NCBI GenBank assembly: GCA_030278955.1
Contig: JAOANR010000010.1
Location: 24,768,444-24,832,443, forward strand
From: Hygrophila difformis
Taxonomy: Eukaryota; Streptophyta; Magnoliopsida; Lamiales; Acanthaceae
DNA: 64,000 nucleotides
Reading direction: 5' to 3'
The notes beneath the pieces were generated by a model. That model saw only the letters and a program-made list of their open reading frames with translations, did no database searches and was not told the DNA's origin. The translations under genes and the position numbers were made by a program. Numbering within the stretch: the stretch's first letter is position 1; each line of letters starts with the position of its first letter. This document shows, one piece after another, positions 55,477-64,000 of the stretch.

Positions 55477-58062
55477 TGTAACACCCCGGTTTTTGGTCAC
55501 CCAGGTCGGGATGTCACCGCCACATCCCCCTAGTAAGACACGGTTTCTCCGAGCTTACTAAAGAGATGCAAGGCTAGGTATTGCAGTATTTAAAACATTT
55601 AAATCATTCAAAATAGCCCATACAATATAATTCAAAAATAATATTAATATAGCGCAGCGGAAATAATTGTTTTAGTATAGTATCACAGCGGAAATATAAA
55701 TAGGGCCGACATGGCCAAAACACGGGTTAAACAGGCCCGTTCATAATATAGTCTAAAGTACGAATTTAAAAGCAAAATAATGTTTCCCAAAAATCCCATG
55801 CATGAATCGTGCTCACGCATGCTCATTCCACATATTCTGTAAGAAAAAGGAATAAAAATGGTTTGGTCAGCACAACTTGCTAAGTAAGTTAACACATGCA
55901 TGATCGTAGGGTTTAAAAGCCATTAATTTAATAATTAACTAAAAACATGATAATAACATAATATTCAATTTAATCAAATCAACTATCCAATAGCATAATT
56001 TATTTCAGGGCTCTATTTAATAACTCCTTTCGCATGGTTTAGAATAATAGCCATAATTTAAATAAAGCATTTAAATAATTTAATTGGACAATAACATAAT
56101 TTAATCTAATTTAATTTAATTTGATATCCCCATTACATCCCCGATTCGGTATTTCAAAGTTTCACGATAGCATCGCGATATCAACAAGTTTAGCCGGTAG
56201 CCCGGCGGCCGCAACCGTATCAGCCATACCCAGTACCACTCCGGAGCCTCGGGAAACCCATGTGGATATTCACGAGAGTGTAGGCTCTATATTTCGCCGT
56301 TTTGGCAATATCACATTTCAAGTTTAGCTCGCGGGGTCACCATCGTCCATTAAGGCACGAAGTGAAGCAGTTAGGGGGCACCCTGCAGTGCACTCACCCC
56401 TAATTTTAATTTATCAAGTTTGTAAGGGGATTTAATTTTAAAAATCTGACTTCAATTGTATTTATTTAAAAATAATATCTCAACTCATTTCAACCCTAAA
56501 GGTTAATTCTATGTTTCAACAAGATTTCAAAATTTAGTTTCCGGTAAACCACAGTTTACTCTAAAATTCGTCTAAAATCAGATTTAATTCCAAAAATTCC
56601 AAATTTTCACGACTGATTCAGAAATGTTGAGATCTACAACTTTCATGTTTTAACTTTTTCAATCCGGGATACCTAAACAGGTCAAAATTACCAATTTTCG
56701 CAGAAGAGCAATTCTGTCCGAATTTAATGTATCACAGTTTAAAGATTTCGAATTCTACCATAGCAATTCAACTCCAAATTTGATGAAATTTTACAGAAAT
56801 CATCTTAAGACAATTATCTACGACTTTCATGTTCGGCCAAAGATCTAAAACGTCTGGAACCTATGTCAAAAACGTGATCAAGATCATTCCTAAGTTCTGT
56901 CAAGAATTTCAAGATCTAGATTCAAACAGTTCGGTTTCGGTTGGTTTTCACCTATCCAATCGTCTCTAAAAATTATCAAAAATTTACAGTAGATAGATCT
57001 AAGCCTTAGGAACGTTTTTCGTGTTTTAAGTTTTTCTGTTTGGAGTCGTTTTAAGGTTCGGAAAAATTCATCAAATTTGTTGCGTCGGTAGAAAGTATAA
57101 ATTGACAGATTTTCGATTTCTTGTTAATCTTTTAGTTTTGAATGTTTTAATTCATCCCAAAACCATGTAAGAGTTAACTTACAGAGTTGTGAACGTCCGG
57201 GATCGTCTATTTCGAAGGCGTGGCTTCCAGTCCACCGTTTCTCCTCTCCGTTCGTCGGGTTCTACGATCTAGATCCAATACGAGGTGTAGAAGAGAAAAG
57301 AAGAAGATTAGGATTCGTTTTCGAATCGTATATAGAACAAGGATTGGATCGAGACTTACCACGACTATGGAGATCTAAGAATTTTCGTCCAACAGTGTTC
57401 GCCTTGGTTTCGTGCCTCCGACGACTCCGGATTTAGGGTTTCGAATGTGTAGAAAGTTGTAGGGTTTTGTAATAGTATTCGGAGCTCCTAGGAGGTCTTA
57501 TTTATAGATATCTAAGACCTAGGGCATCCAAGATCTGACCCCAAGGGTCTTGGGTCGAGAGACGTTCAACCGAAAGTCAAAAAATCCGCGTTCGGGCGAG
57601 AGATTCACGCAACGGGCGAATCTGTCGCGTGGCGCGGTCGTGACGCGCCCAATGCCTATGGACCGCGCGGCCACCGCGCCGACTTCGCCTGGACTTTGGT
57701 CCGGGCGGGTCGTGCGATCCGTCGTGCTTTCCCTCCACTCTTTCGGATTTCTATCCCCCTATGCTCCCGAATTCTGATTTCCGTGTATCCTCGGGTTTCT
57801 ACTTTTTCCCTAAATTTTTACTCGGGTCTAATTGGATGTTGGACTCGAATTCTCGAGTTCATTGGTGTCAGGTTTCGGTGTACAATTTATTTATCCTTAA
57901 TCAATTCTTTTTATTTAATTAAACTCCTTTAATTCCTTTTTAAATTAAATCTCATTTCTCATTTCCTTATCTTTATTTATTTATTTATGGTATTTATTTT
58001 ATTTATTATTTATTTATTTAATTATTATTTTATTTTATGTTGGAAAATTCTCGGGTATTACA
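55477..58062 (-). repeat. 3' LTR of element B (2.59 kb)
   Basis: It runs from TGTAACACCCCGG to CGGGTATTACA. It contains a single copy of the CAGTACCACTCCG block repeated in LTR A (56190-56290). It also holds a CpG-rich tract at 57590-57690 and a T/A-rich right end with tttatttatttat runs. Confidence 0.92.
55837..55890 (-). promoter_or_regulatory. LTR stem-loop with 3'-splice-like signal (element B)
   Basis: On the minus strand: ACTTACT, then TTAGCA/TGCTGA (one U-G wobble in RNA), then a T-rich tract and ttcttacag near 55837. Confidence 0.45.
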
Positions 58063-58285
58063 GTCTACCCTCCTTAAGAATCAACTTCGTCCTTGAAGTT
58101 GTGTTACGGTCTTTCTCGTGCTAAGGTCTTTTGTTTGTTTTGTTATTTTGTGACTGAACTTAGAATTAAAACTTCTAAGCTGCCTACGTACCCTGTGAAG
58201 GGATCAAGCCATAACGTAGTTCAAAAGTTTACAAAAGTGCACGAAAAATAGGTGGTATGACATCCTCTCCCCCTTAAGATTGCAG
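58063..58285 (-). other. 3' untranslated end and polypurine tracts of element B
   Basis: No gene is present. On the minus strand aaggagggtagac adjoins the LTR start at 58062, and a second purine run (aagggggagagg) lies near 58264-58275. Both could prime plus-strand DNA. Confidence 0.6.
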
Positions 58286-60521
58286 TTATGTCCCCATAAC
58301 TGTGTCGGTATCGGTTTGGAACAATGTCGGGTAGCGTTCTCTCATGTCGGATTCTACTTCCCAAGTTGCCGTCTCACTTTCGTGGTTTGACCAAAGAACC
58401 TTGATCATTCTTACGGTTTTGTTCCTCGTTACTCGTTCCTTAGTATCGAGAATACGCACTGGGACTTCTTCGTAAGTCAAATCTTCATCGAGCTCAATTA
58501 TCTCCGGTTGAAGTACATGTATCGGGTCCGGCACATACTTCTTTAGTTGCGAGACATGGAAGACATTATGAACTCTATCTAAGTGTGGCGGTAAAGCCAA
58601 TCGGTAGGCTAGAGTTCCGACTCGTTCTAGAATTTCGTAAGGTCCTATATATCGAGGACTTAACTTTCCTCGTTTGCCAAAGCGCATCACCCCCTTCATG
58701 GGTGATATCTTTAGCATGACCCTATCTCCCACTTGAAATTCTAGGTCTCGTCGTCTCACGTCGGCATAACTCTTTTGACGGTCTTGAGCGGCTTTCATTT
58801 TTCCTTGAATCACCTTGATTTGTTGAGCCATGTCTTCGATAAGTTGTGGTCCCACCACCACGGACTTATCGTTTTCGTCCATACAACGCCTCGAAAGGTG
58901 CCATGCCGATGCTAGCATGGTAGCTATTATTATAGGGAAACTCAATTAAGGGTAAATGAGATTCCCAATTCCCTTTGAATTCCAACACACATGCTCTCAG
59001 CATGTCTTCTAGTGTTTGGATTGTTCTCTCGGTTTGACCATCCGTCATTGGGTGGAATGCGGTGCTCATTTTGATTTGCGTACCGAGAGCTCTTTGTAAC
59101 TCTGTCCAGAAATGAGAGACAAATCTACTGTCTCTATCGGAAATGATATCATGTGGTACTCCATGTCGTCGTACCACATTATCAATGTAGGCTCGGGCCA
59201 ATTGGTCCATAGTCCACGTGTCTTTCATTGGGATAAATATGGCTGTCTTCGTTAGCCTATCCACAATCACCCAAATCTTGTTCATGCCTTTAGGTGATCG
59301 GGGTAATCCCGAGACAAAGTCCATTGAGATGCTATCCCACTTCCAACTTGGAATCTCTAGTGGTTGCATCAATCCTAAGGGTTTATGTCGTACTGCCTTA
59401 ACCTTTTGGCAGGTGAGACATCTCGCCACGAAGTTCGCCACTTCCTTCTTCATTCCCGGCCACCAATAGATCTTCTTCAGATCTTTGTATAGCTTGTCAC
59501 CTCCGGGATGTACGGAATATGACGTGTTGTGCCCTTCCTCCATCAACCTTAGTTTCAACTCGGCACATTTAAGGGGCACACACCATCTCCCTTTAAAACG
59601 GATGCTTCCATCCTCGTGGACAGCAAATCCTATTGCCTTTCCTTCGGCAATATACCCTTTTATCTTTTCGAGTTTCGGGTCGCCCGGTTGAGCGAGTCGA
59701 ATCTCGTCTAATATTGGAGTTTCTACGATCATGGCATTGATCATTTCTCTCACTGTGCCAGGATGCACAAGTTCTAACTCCAATCTTGCCAACTCCATGT
59801 ACAATGCCGGCGGAATTACCAACGAGTTTGTCACGTGTTGGGTTTTCCGACTTAGGGCATCGGCTACCACATTCGCCTTCCCCTCGTGGTATGCTATCTC
59901 TAAATCGTAGTCTTTAATAAGTTCCAACCACCTTCGCTGTCTCAGATTCAACTCCTTCTGAGTGAATATATATTTCAAGCTCTTGTGGTCAGTGAACATT
60001 CGACACTTCCGCCCATAAAGATAATGTCTCCATATCTTTAGAGCGAAAACGACCGCTGCCAACTCCAGGTCATGTGTCGGATAATTCTCCTCGTGAGGTT
60101 TTAGTTGACGTGATGCATACGCTACGACTCTCGAGTCTTGTATCAAGACGCAACCTAAACCTTCCTTCGAAGCATCGCTGTAAACTTCGAAGTCACCATT
60201 CTCGGATGGTAGGCTTAATACGGGTGTGGTTGTGAGTCGTTTCTTAAGTTCTTGAAACGCAGTCTCACATGCTTCGGTCCACTCGTATTTTGCTCCTTTC
60301 TTCAGTAGCTGGGTCAAAGGACGTGCAATCCTTGAAAAGTCCTTCACAAATCGTCTATAATACCCAGCTAATCCAAGGAAACTCCTTATTTCCGTTGGAC
60401 TCTTCGGAGTTGCCCACTCCGTCACGGCAGAAACCTTTGTCGGATCCACTGATACTCCTTCAGCGGATACTATGTGTCCGAGAAATGCCACTTCTTTCAA
60501 CCAGAAATCGCATTTGGACAA
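58286..60521 (-). pseudogene. Element B pol: RT C-terminus, RNase H, integrase, chromodomain
   Basis: The frame opens inside RT ([20 protein letters not shown], then [18 protein letters not shown]). RNase H reads [32 protein letters not shown] and [12 protein letters not shown]. The integrase zinc finger reads [11 protein letters not shown] and CLTCQKVKA, and its core [17 protein letters not shown] and [14 protein letters not shown] small out-of-frame deletion after FEALYGRKR (about 58900) removes a conserved block. The next frame has GDRVMLKISPMKGVMRF, YIGPYEILERVG and a chromodomain-like end (VLWSNHESETATWEVESDMR) to the stop at 58286. The upstream half of RT, protease and Gag are missing. 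Chromodomains of this lineage direct integration to marked chromatin. Confidence 0.92.
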
Positions 60522-60539
60522 TTTTCCGTATAGCTGATC

Positions 60540-60780
60540 GAGTAACTAATAGAAGGTAAGAAAATAAAAATAAATAAAAACAATTTTCGAGTCTCGCGCG
60601 GTGCCCGCGCGGTAGCGCGCGGCGACCGCGCGGTAGCGCGCGGCGACCGCGCGGCCAGGGCAGTTCGAAAAAGGGCTCCATTCCGCCCCATTTCCTCTTC
60701 CGAGGCTTCTTCTAGTTTTCTCTCAAATTCGTTCTCTCATTCCCCAATTCTCCCATTCCCGGCTTCGATTTTTCATTACA
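60540..60780 (+). promoter_or_regulatory. Junction and probable promoter / first exon of the antisense gene of element B
   Basis: Directly after the pol break come an A/T-rich stretch (aaataaaaataaataaaa, about 60562-60582) and a CpG-rich tract (60590-60655) with a 20-21-bp unit CGCGCGGTAGCGCGCGG in two copies. A C/T-rich stretch follows, ending at an exon-like ...ttacaag at 60782. The CpG words resemble those in LTR A (5880-6060) and LTR B (57590-57690). Promoter function is inferred from position. Confidence 0.4.
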
Positions 60781-60782
60781 AG

Positions 60783-61371
60783 GTATGTGTCTACTACCTC
60801 TACTTGTCAATTTCGGAATTTAGGCCTTGTTTAGTTTAGATTTTTGGATGAATTTTGAACTTAGGGTTTAGGGACAAAATTTGGGGATTTGTTGTTTTTA
60901 GACTTAATTTGCGCGATTTGCGAGTTTATGTGATACTTGGTGTTCATTTTTGTTGATTATGAAATATTTGTGCAACAATGTGTACCTAGTTGGAGGAAGT
61001 TCTTACTAGATTCCATGCTTCATGAATTTTCTTGAGCTGTATTGGTAGTACGGGTATGAGCATGGGTTCGTTATTGTTGCTTTGTGTCCTATTTTGATGA
61101 TGGGTTATTGCCTACGCAATTGTTTTGATTTGGGGATGTTTCTCACGTGCTCACAAGTAAACCTTGAATTTAATTTATTGCGCACACAACGTGTTCGACT
61201 AAATGTCCCAAAGAGTTTTGGGACTTCTTTAGACATAGTCTTGGTTTGGTTATCTTCTTGATTGCTCGTGTTAGAGCTCACACTTCGTGTTCTTGTGTTT
61301 TCTAGACTATACTTAACGTAATCGCCGTGTAGGATTTATCCTTACATTTGGTGTTGGTTGGATATCTGCAG
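60783..61371 (+). other. Probable 5'-UTR intron of the antisense gene (589 bp)
   Basis: The donor is ACAAG|GTATGT at 60783 and the acceptor is ATCTGCAG at 61371, right before the start codon. The interior is T-rich as plant introns are. The matching stretch is present in element A (1-565). Confidence 0.6.
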
Positions 61372-61372
61372 G

Positions 61373-62704
61373 ATGCTGCTTTTTCTGTGGGTTGTTTTGG
61401 CGTCACTCATGTGTCCCCCGAGGACCAGGAGACGAGTTGCTCAGCGCGATGAGGCTGGTCCTAGCACCGCCGCTCCGGCGATGCCTGATTTTGATGAGAG
61501 CGAGCCAGAGGAGGACGAGGAGCAGCGGGGCCCTAAGCTCAAGGGTCTTCCCGACGAGGTGCGTCCCCACCGACACGACAGGTATCGGTTTGCTACTATG
61601 GCCTCTCAGGAGTTCTATTTCGACGAGCTTCGTCGGAACAGGTCTTATGTCCCGGAGAGAGGCATGGATCCTCGCCATATGGACGACGACAAGGTTAGTC
61701 CAGTTTTGGGTCTTCTTCAGTGGACTGGACTTGCGCGCCATCCCGAGGGCATCGCTTCTGGGTACTTAGCTATGGAGGTCATCGCCAACATTGGCGGTCT
61801 CGGGGAGAACAGCGACTTGTCTCGAGTCTGGGTTCGGGGTCGCCATCTAGATTTCAGTGCTCGGGCGATCAACGTCTACTTCGGCCTTCCTGACGACGGC
61901 GTATTCCGGCCACAGCCTGAGGGTCGTATACCCCCGCTTGCGTGGGGCGTTTTATGCACCTTGATGGCTCCTCAGCTCGAGCATGATCATGAGCTGCGGT
62001 TGACGACGATGGACTCTCCGTGGCGCGAGCTTGCTCAGATATGGTTAGACCTTGTCCGGCCGATCACCCGGAGCCATATTGTTATAGACCACGTCTATGA
62101 GACCATCTGCTTTCTCGCCCGAGGTGGTAGGTTGAATGTTGGGGCTTGTATCGCGGACAACCTGAGGGGTATGCGCCGAGGACGAGGGAGTAGGGTGATT
62201 ACCCACGTTCATCTTATTTGCGGCATGTGTGCGGCTCAGGGGATCCGTACGTCACCAGAGACGGATCCTTACGAGCTAACCGCTGGCGGCTACTACCGTA
62301 TCCCTACCTACGCCCCTCGACGCCGTGCTCTTCGACGTGGGGCTCCTCCGGCTGTCCTTCGCCCGGAGCCCAACGGTGATGGTTTGATTCTAGTTGTCCC
62401 TCCTGAGCAGCCACCTCCGCCTCCCGTGGTTCCCCAGCAGGGTGCGGAGATGCCGCAGATAGTTCAGATGCTGCAGGGTATGCAGCTTAGTATGGATGCG
62501 GGGTTTGCTCGTATGGACGTTGGGTTTGCAGCCTGGCAGGCTCGCTACGACGCTCTGGATGCCAGGATGGATCTATACCAGGCTCGCATGGATACGATCA
62601 CTACGAAGCAGCTGGAGCAGCAGGCCTCCATGACCGACATGTACGCCTACATGCGTCAGATGGACGAGTATATGCGTCGTCAGTTCCCGCCTCCCGACCA
62701 ATGA
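61373..62704 (+). CDS. Antisense extra gene of Tekay-like element B (putative plant transposon protein family)
   Basis: The intact frame has 443 residues and is the homologue of 567-1952. It keeps the hydrophobic N-terminus (MLLFLWVVLASLM), the acidic tract, the core with FSARAINVYFGLPDDG, HIVIDHVYETICFLARGG, VGACIADNLRG and HLICGMCAAQGIRTSPETDP, the proline-rich linker and the coiled-coil C-terminus (ALDARMDLYQARMD, MYAYMRQMDEYMRRQFPPPD). In a sample stretch (codons at 61760-61804 against 969-1013) eight of nine changed codons are synonymous. The gene is antisense to its host element and converges on the small ORF at 63017-63352. Function is unknown. Extra antisense ORFs are known in other plant Ty3 lineages. 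Confidence 0.85.
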   Translation: MLLFLWVVLASLMCPPRTRRRVAQRDEAGPSTAAPAMPDFDESEPEEDEEQRGPKLKGLPDEVRPHRHDRYRFATMASQEFYFDELRRNRSYVPERGMDPRHMDDDKVSPVLGLLQWTGLARHPEGIASGYLAMEVIANIGGLGENSDLSRVWVRGRHLDFSARAINVYFGLPDDGVFRPQPEGRIPPLAWGVLCTLMAPQLEHDHELRLTTMDSPWRELAQIWLDLVRPITRSHIVIDHVYETICFLARGGRLNVGACIADNLRGMRRGRGSRVITHVHLICGMCAAQGIRTSPETDPYELTAGGYYRIPTYAPRRRALRRGAPPAVLRPEPNGDGLILVVPPEQPPPPPVVPQQGAEMPQIVQMLQGMQLSMDAGFARMDVGFAAWQARYDALDARMDLYQARMDTITTKQLEQQASMTDMYAYMRQMDEYMRRQFPPPDQ

Positions 62705-63016
62705 TCCTTTGTTTCTGCGTTTCCATCTAGGCTTGCTGTAGTAGTGTTTTATTTAGTTGTTTTCTTATGGACTGTACAAGGATGATCTTGCTGATTGTGT
62801 TTCGCAGTTTATGTTCCCGTTGTATCCTTGTTGTCTGATTTGACTGTTATCGTTTAGAGAAAATGCGGTAGAACTGTTCCGGTTCGTTTTTCATTTTTTT
62901 TTCGTTTTTTTTTCTGATTTATTACAAATAAATCGGGCATTTTATTTCTCCAAAAGAAATTTTAGTACAAAAGTAGAAATATTTTTCTAGCAAAATAGTA
63001 TCTAACAATAGAATCT

Positions 63017-63352
63017 CTAGTGTCTCATGACGTCCTCCGGTGGGGTAGCAGGATCTTCCTCCGGATCTTCCTCCTCCGAACTCGGCGGCAGTAGCTCGGT
63101 AAAGATAGTGTTTAAGTCTTGCCCGTGGGCATCGATGTATTCCTTTAGTATTAAGTTTTGTGTAGTGAGGGTTTGGACTTGGCGTTCGAGTTGGTTTATG
63201 CGGTGATGATCCGCCTCTCTCAAGTTGCCTATGTGGCGTAAATTGGCCTCCAGTTGAGCCATACGGTACTTCATTTGCTCTAGGGTTTGGTGGGAATCGA
63301 GATGAACGCTCATCATCCTGACCATCAACTGCATCATGTCATGACTAGCCAT
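63017..63352 (-). CDS. Small coiled-coil protein in the leader of element B
   Basis: The 111 residues start MASHDMMQLMVRMMSVHLD. Long helical heptads follow (MAQLEANLRHIG, INQLERQVQTLTTQNLILKE), then the acidic tail EEEDPEEDPATPPED. It is the homologue of 2256-2582 in element A, and lies at the same place and in the same orientation relative to the LTR. It is the first sense ORF after the primer site and so would be the first one on the genomic RNA. Family not recognised. A helper role in particle assembly or regulation is speculation. Confidence 0.65.
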   Translation of the reverse strand: MASHDMMQLMVRMMSVHLDSHQTLEQMKYRMAQLEANLRHIGNLREADHHRINQLERQVQTLTTQNLILKEYIDAHGQDLNTIFTELLPPSSEEEDPEEDPATPPEDVMRH

Positions 63353-63381
63353 CTAGCGCAAGCAAGAGATCTAAGTTAATA

Positions 63382-63494
63382 TTCGCCAAGATTCTAAGTT
63401 CAATTCGCCAAGATTCTAGGTTCAATTCTCCAAGATTCTAAGTTCAAGTTTCGCCAAGATTCTAAGTTCAAGTTTCGCCAAGATTCTAAGTTCA
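63382..63494 (-). repeat. Short tandem repeat in the leader of element B
   Basis: Five copies of a 21-24-bp unit around cgccaagattctaagttcaa. It lies just upstream (in element sense) of the small ORF. Confidence 0.88.
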
Positions 63495-63701
63495 TAGAAG
63501 AGATGCAATATGCAAATGCAAATGATGTTTCCCCCCAATAATAATTTAATGCACCACATATATATATATATTTTTCCATGGGTTTTAAAATAAAAATTTT
63601 CCATGAAAATAATACTTTAAAATTTAAAATACTAGTCAAAATACTAATAATAGTTTTAAAAATAGTAATGGTTTAGAAATAGTAGTTTTAAAAATAGCCG
63701 G

Positions 63702-63713
63702 GCTTTGATACCA
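63702..63713 (-). promoter_or_regulatory. Primer binding site of element B
   Basis: On the minus strand TGGTATCAAAGC lies three bases inside the LTR edge. It has one mismatch to the initiator-Met primer site TGGTATCAGAGC found in element A. Confidence 0.85.
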
Positions 63714-63716
63714 ACT

Positions 63717-64000
63717 TGTAACACCCCGGTTTTTGGTCACCCAAGTCGGGATGTCACCGCCACATCCCCCTAGTAAGACATGGTTTCTCCGAGCTTACTA
63801 AAGAGATGCAAGGCTAGGTATTGCAGTATTTAAAACATTTAAATCATTCAAAATAGCCCATACAATATAATTCAAAAATAATATTAATATAGCGCAGCGG
63901 AAATAATTGTTTTAGCATAGTATCGCAGCGGAAATATAAATAGGGCCGACATGGCCAAAACACGGGTTAAACAGGCCCGTTCATAATATAGTCTAAAGTA
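63717..64000 (-). repeat. 5' LTR of element B (partial, runs off window)
   Basis: It starts TGTAACACCCCGG and differs from 55477-55760 at four positions in 284. Confidence 0.92.

Larger units (their letters stand above)
55477..64000 (-). mobile_element. Young Tekay/Del-like element B carrying an antisense gene; gag-PR-RT(N) missing
   Basis: Two LTRs in the same orientation start TGTAACACCCCGG at 55477 and 63717; the second runs off the window. Over the 284 bp that can be compared they differ at four places, so insertion is recent. The internal order on the minus strand is primer site, small ORF, antisense gene (plus strand), pol from the RT end to the chromodomain, polypurine tract, LTR. The target is the RT gene of copia D, and the left flank is ctgtt. 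Gag, protease and most of RT are absent, so it depends on helpers. Confidence 0.9.

Overview
The window is plant nuclear DNA, almost certainly from a flowering plant. The evidence is long Ty3/gypsy LTRs of the Tekay/Del type (TGTAACACCCC ends, initiator-Met tRNA primer site), Ty1/copia elements, L1-like LINEs with a C-terminal RNase H, a CACTA transposon with TNP2/DUF4218/DUF4216 and TNPA-like genes, 260-bp Stowaway MITEs, and exons of an AGAMOUS-type MADS-box gene. I see no intact ordinary host gene, no rRNA or tRNA gene and no CRISPR array. The species cannot be named from this sequence. The region is a stack of nested mobile elements. Several insertions are fixed by target-site duplications (TSDs) read directly from the sequence.

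1-9483: the right part of a minus-strand Tekay-like element (A) with its 3.4-kb LTR (3145-6532), sitting in the remnant of another Tekay-like LTR (to 9483). 9488-16560: a decayed minus-strand CACTA element whose transposase gene is split by a 1.9-kb solo LTR (12706-14604, TSD gcaac). 16975-19592: a long-inverted-repeat element that encloses exons 3-7 of an AGAMOUS-like MADS-box pseudogene. A hAT-type element with an 8-bp TSD sits in one of its introns and a Stowaway MITE in its right arm. 19950-21766: a Ty3 integrase remnant and an LTR-like segment. 22388-28371: a copia element with both LTRs, three frameshifts and a lost RT catalytic Asp. It is bordered by an inverted copy of its own 3' end and by extra copies of the target repeat.

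29750-37117: a decayed plus-strand LINE, split by a complete gag-only LTR element (30666-35489, TSD gggac). 37118-51094: a minus-strand LINE (ORF1 with an RRM, ORF2 with EN-RT-RNase H), itself split by a 5.5-kb non-coding element (about 41010-46473) that carries clusters of a palindromic TACGACGCTA motif. 51095 to the window end: a minus-strand copia element. Its 3' LTR holds a 3.0-kb Tekay-like solo LTR (TSD cattt), and its RT is interrupted by a young Tekay-like element B (55477 to beyond 64000).

The most notable system is shared by elements A and B. Both carry, next to the 5' LTR, a small sense ORF for a coiled-coil protein, and facing it a 443-461-residue gene on the antisense strand. That gene has its own 5'-UTR intron and a conserved core resembling the 'putative plant transposon protein' family. 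Its codon differences suggest it has been kept as protein. In B the cassette stands directly against a pol gene cut off inside RT, so gag, protease and most of RT are missing. The second notable item is the captured MADS-box fragment. The third is a stem-loop followed by a 3'-splice-like signal, found at the equivalent place in four diverged Tekay LTRs.
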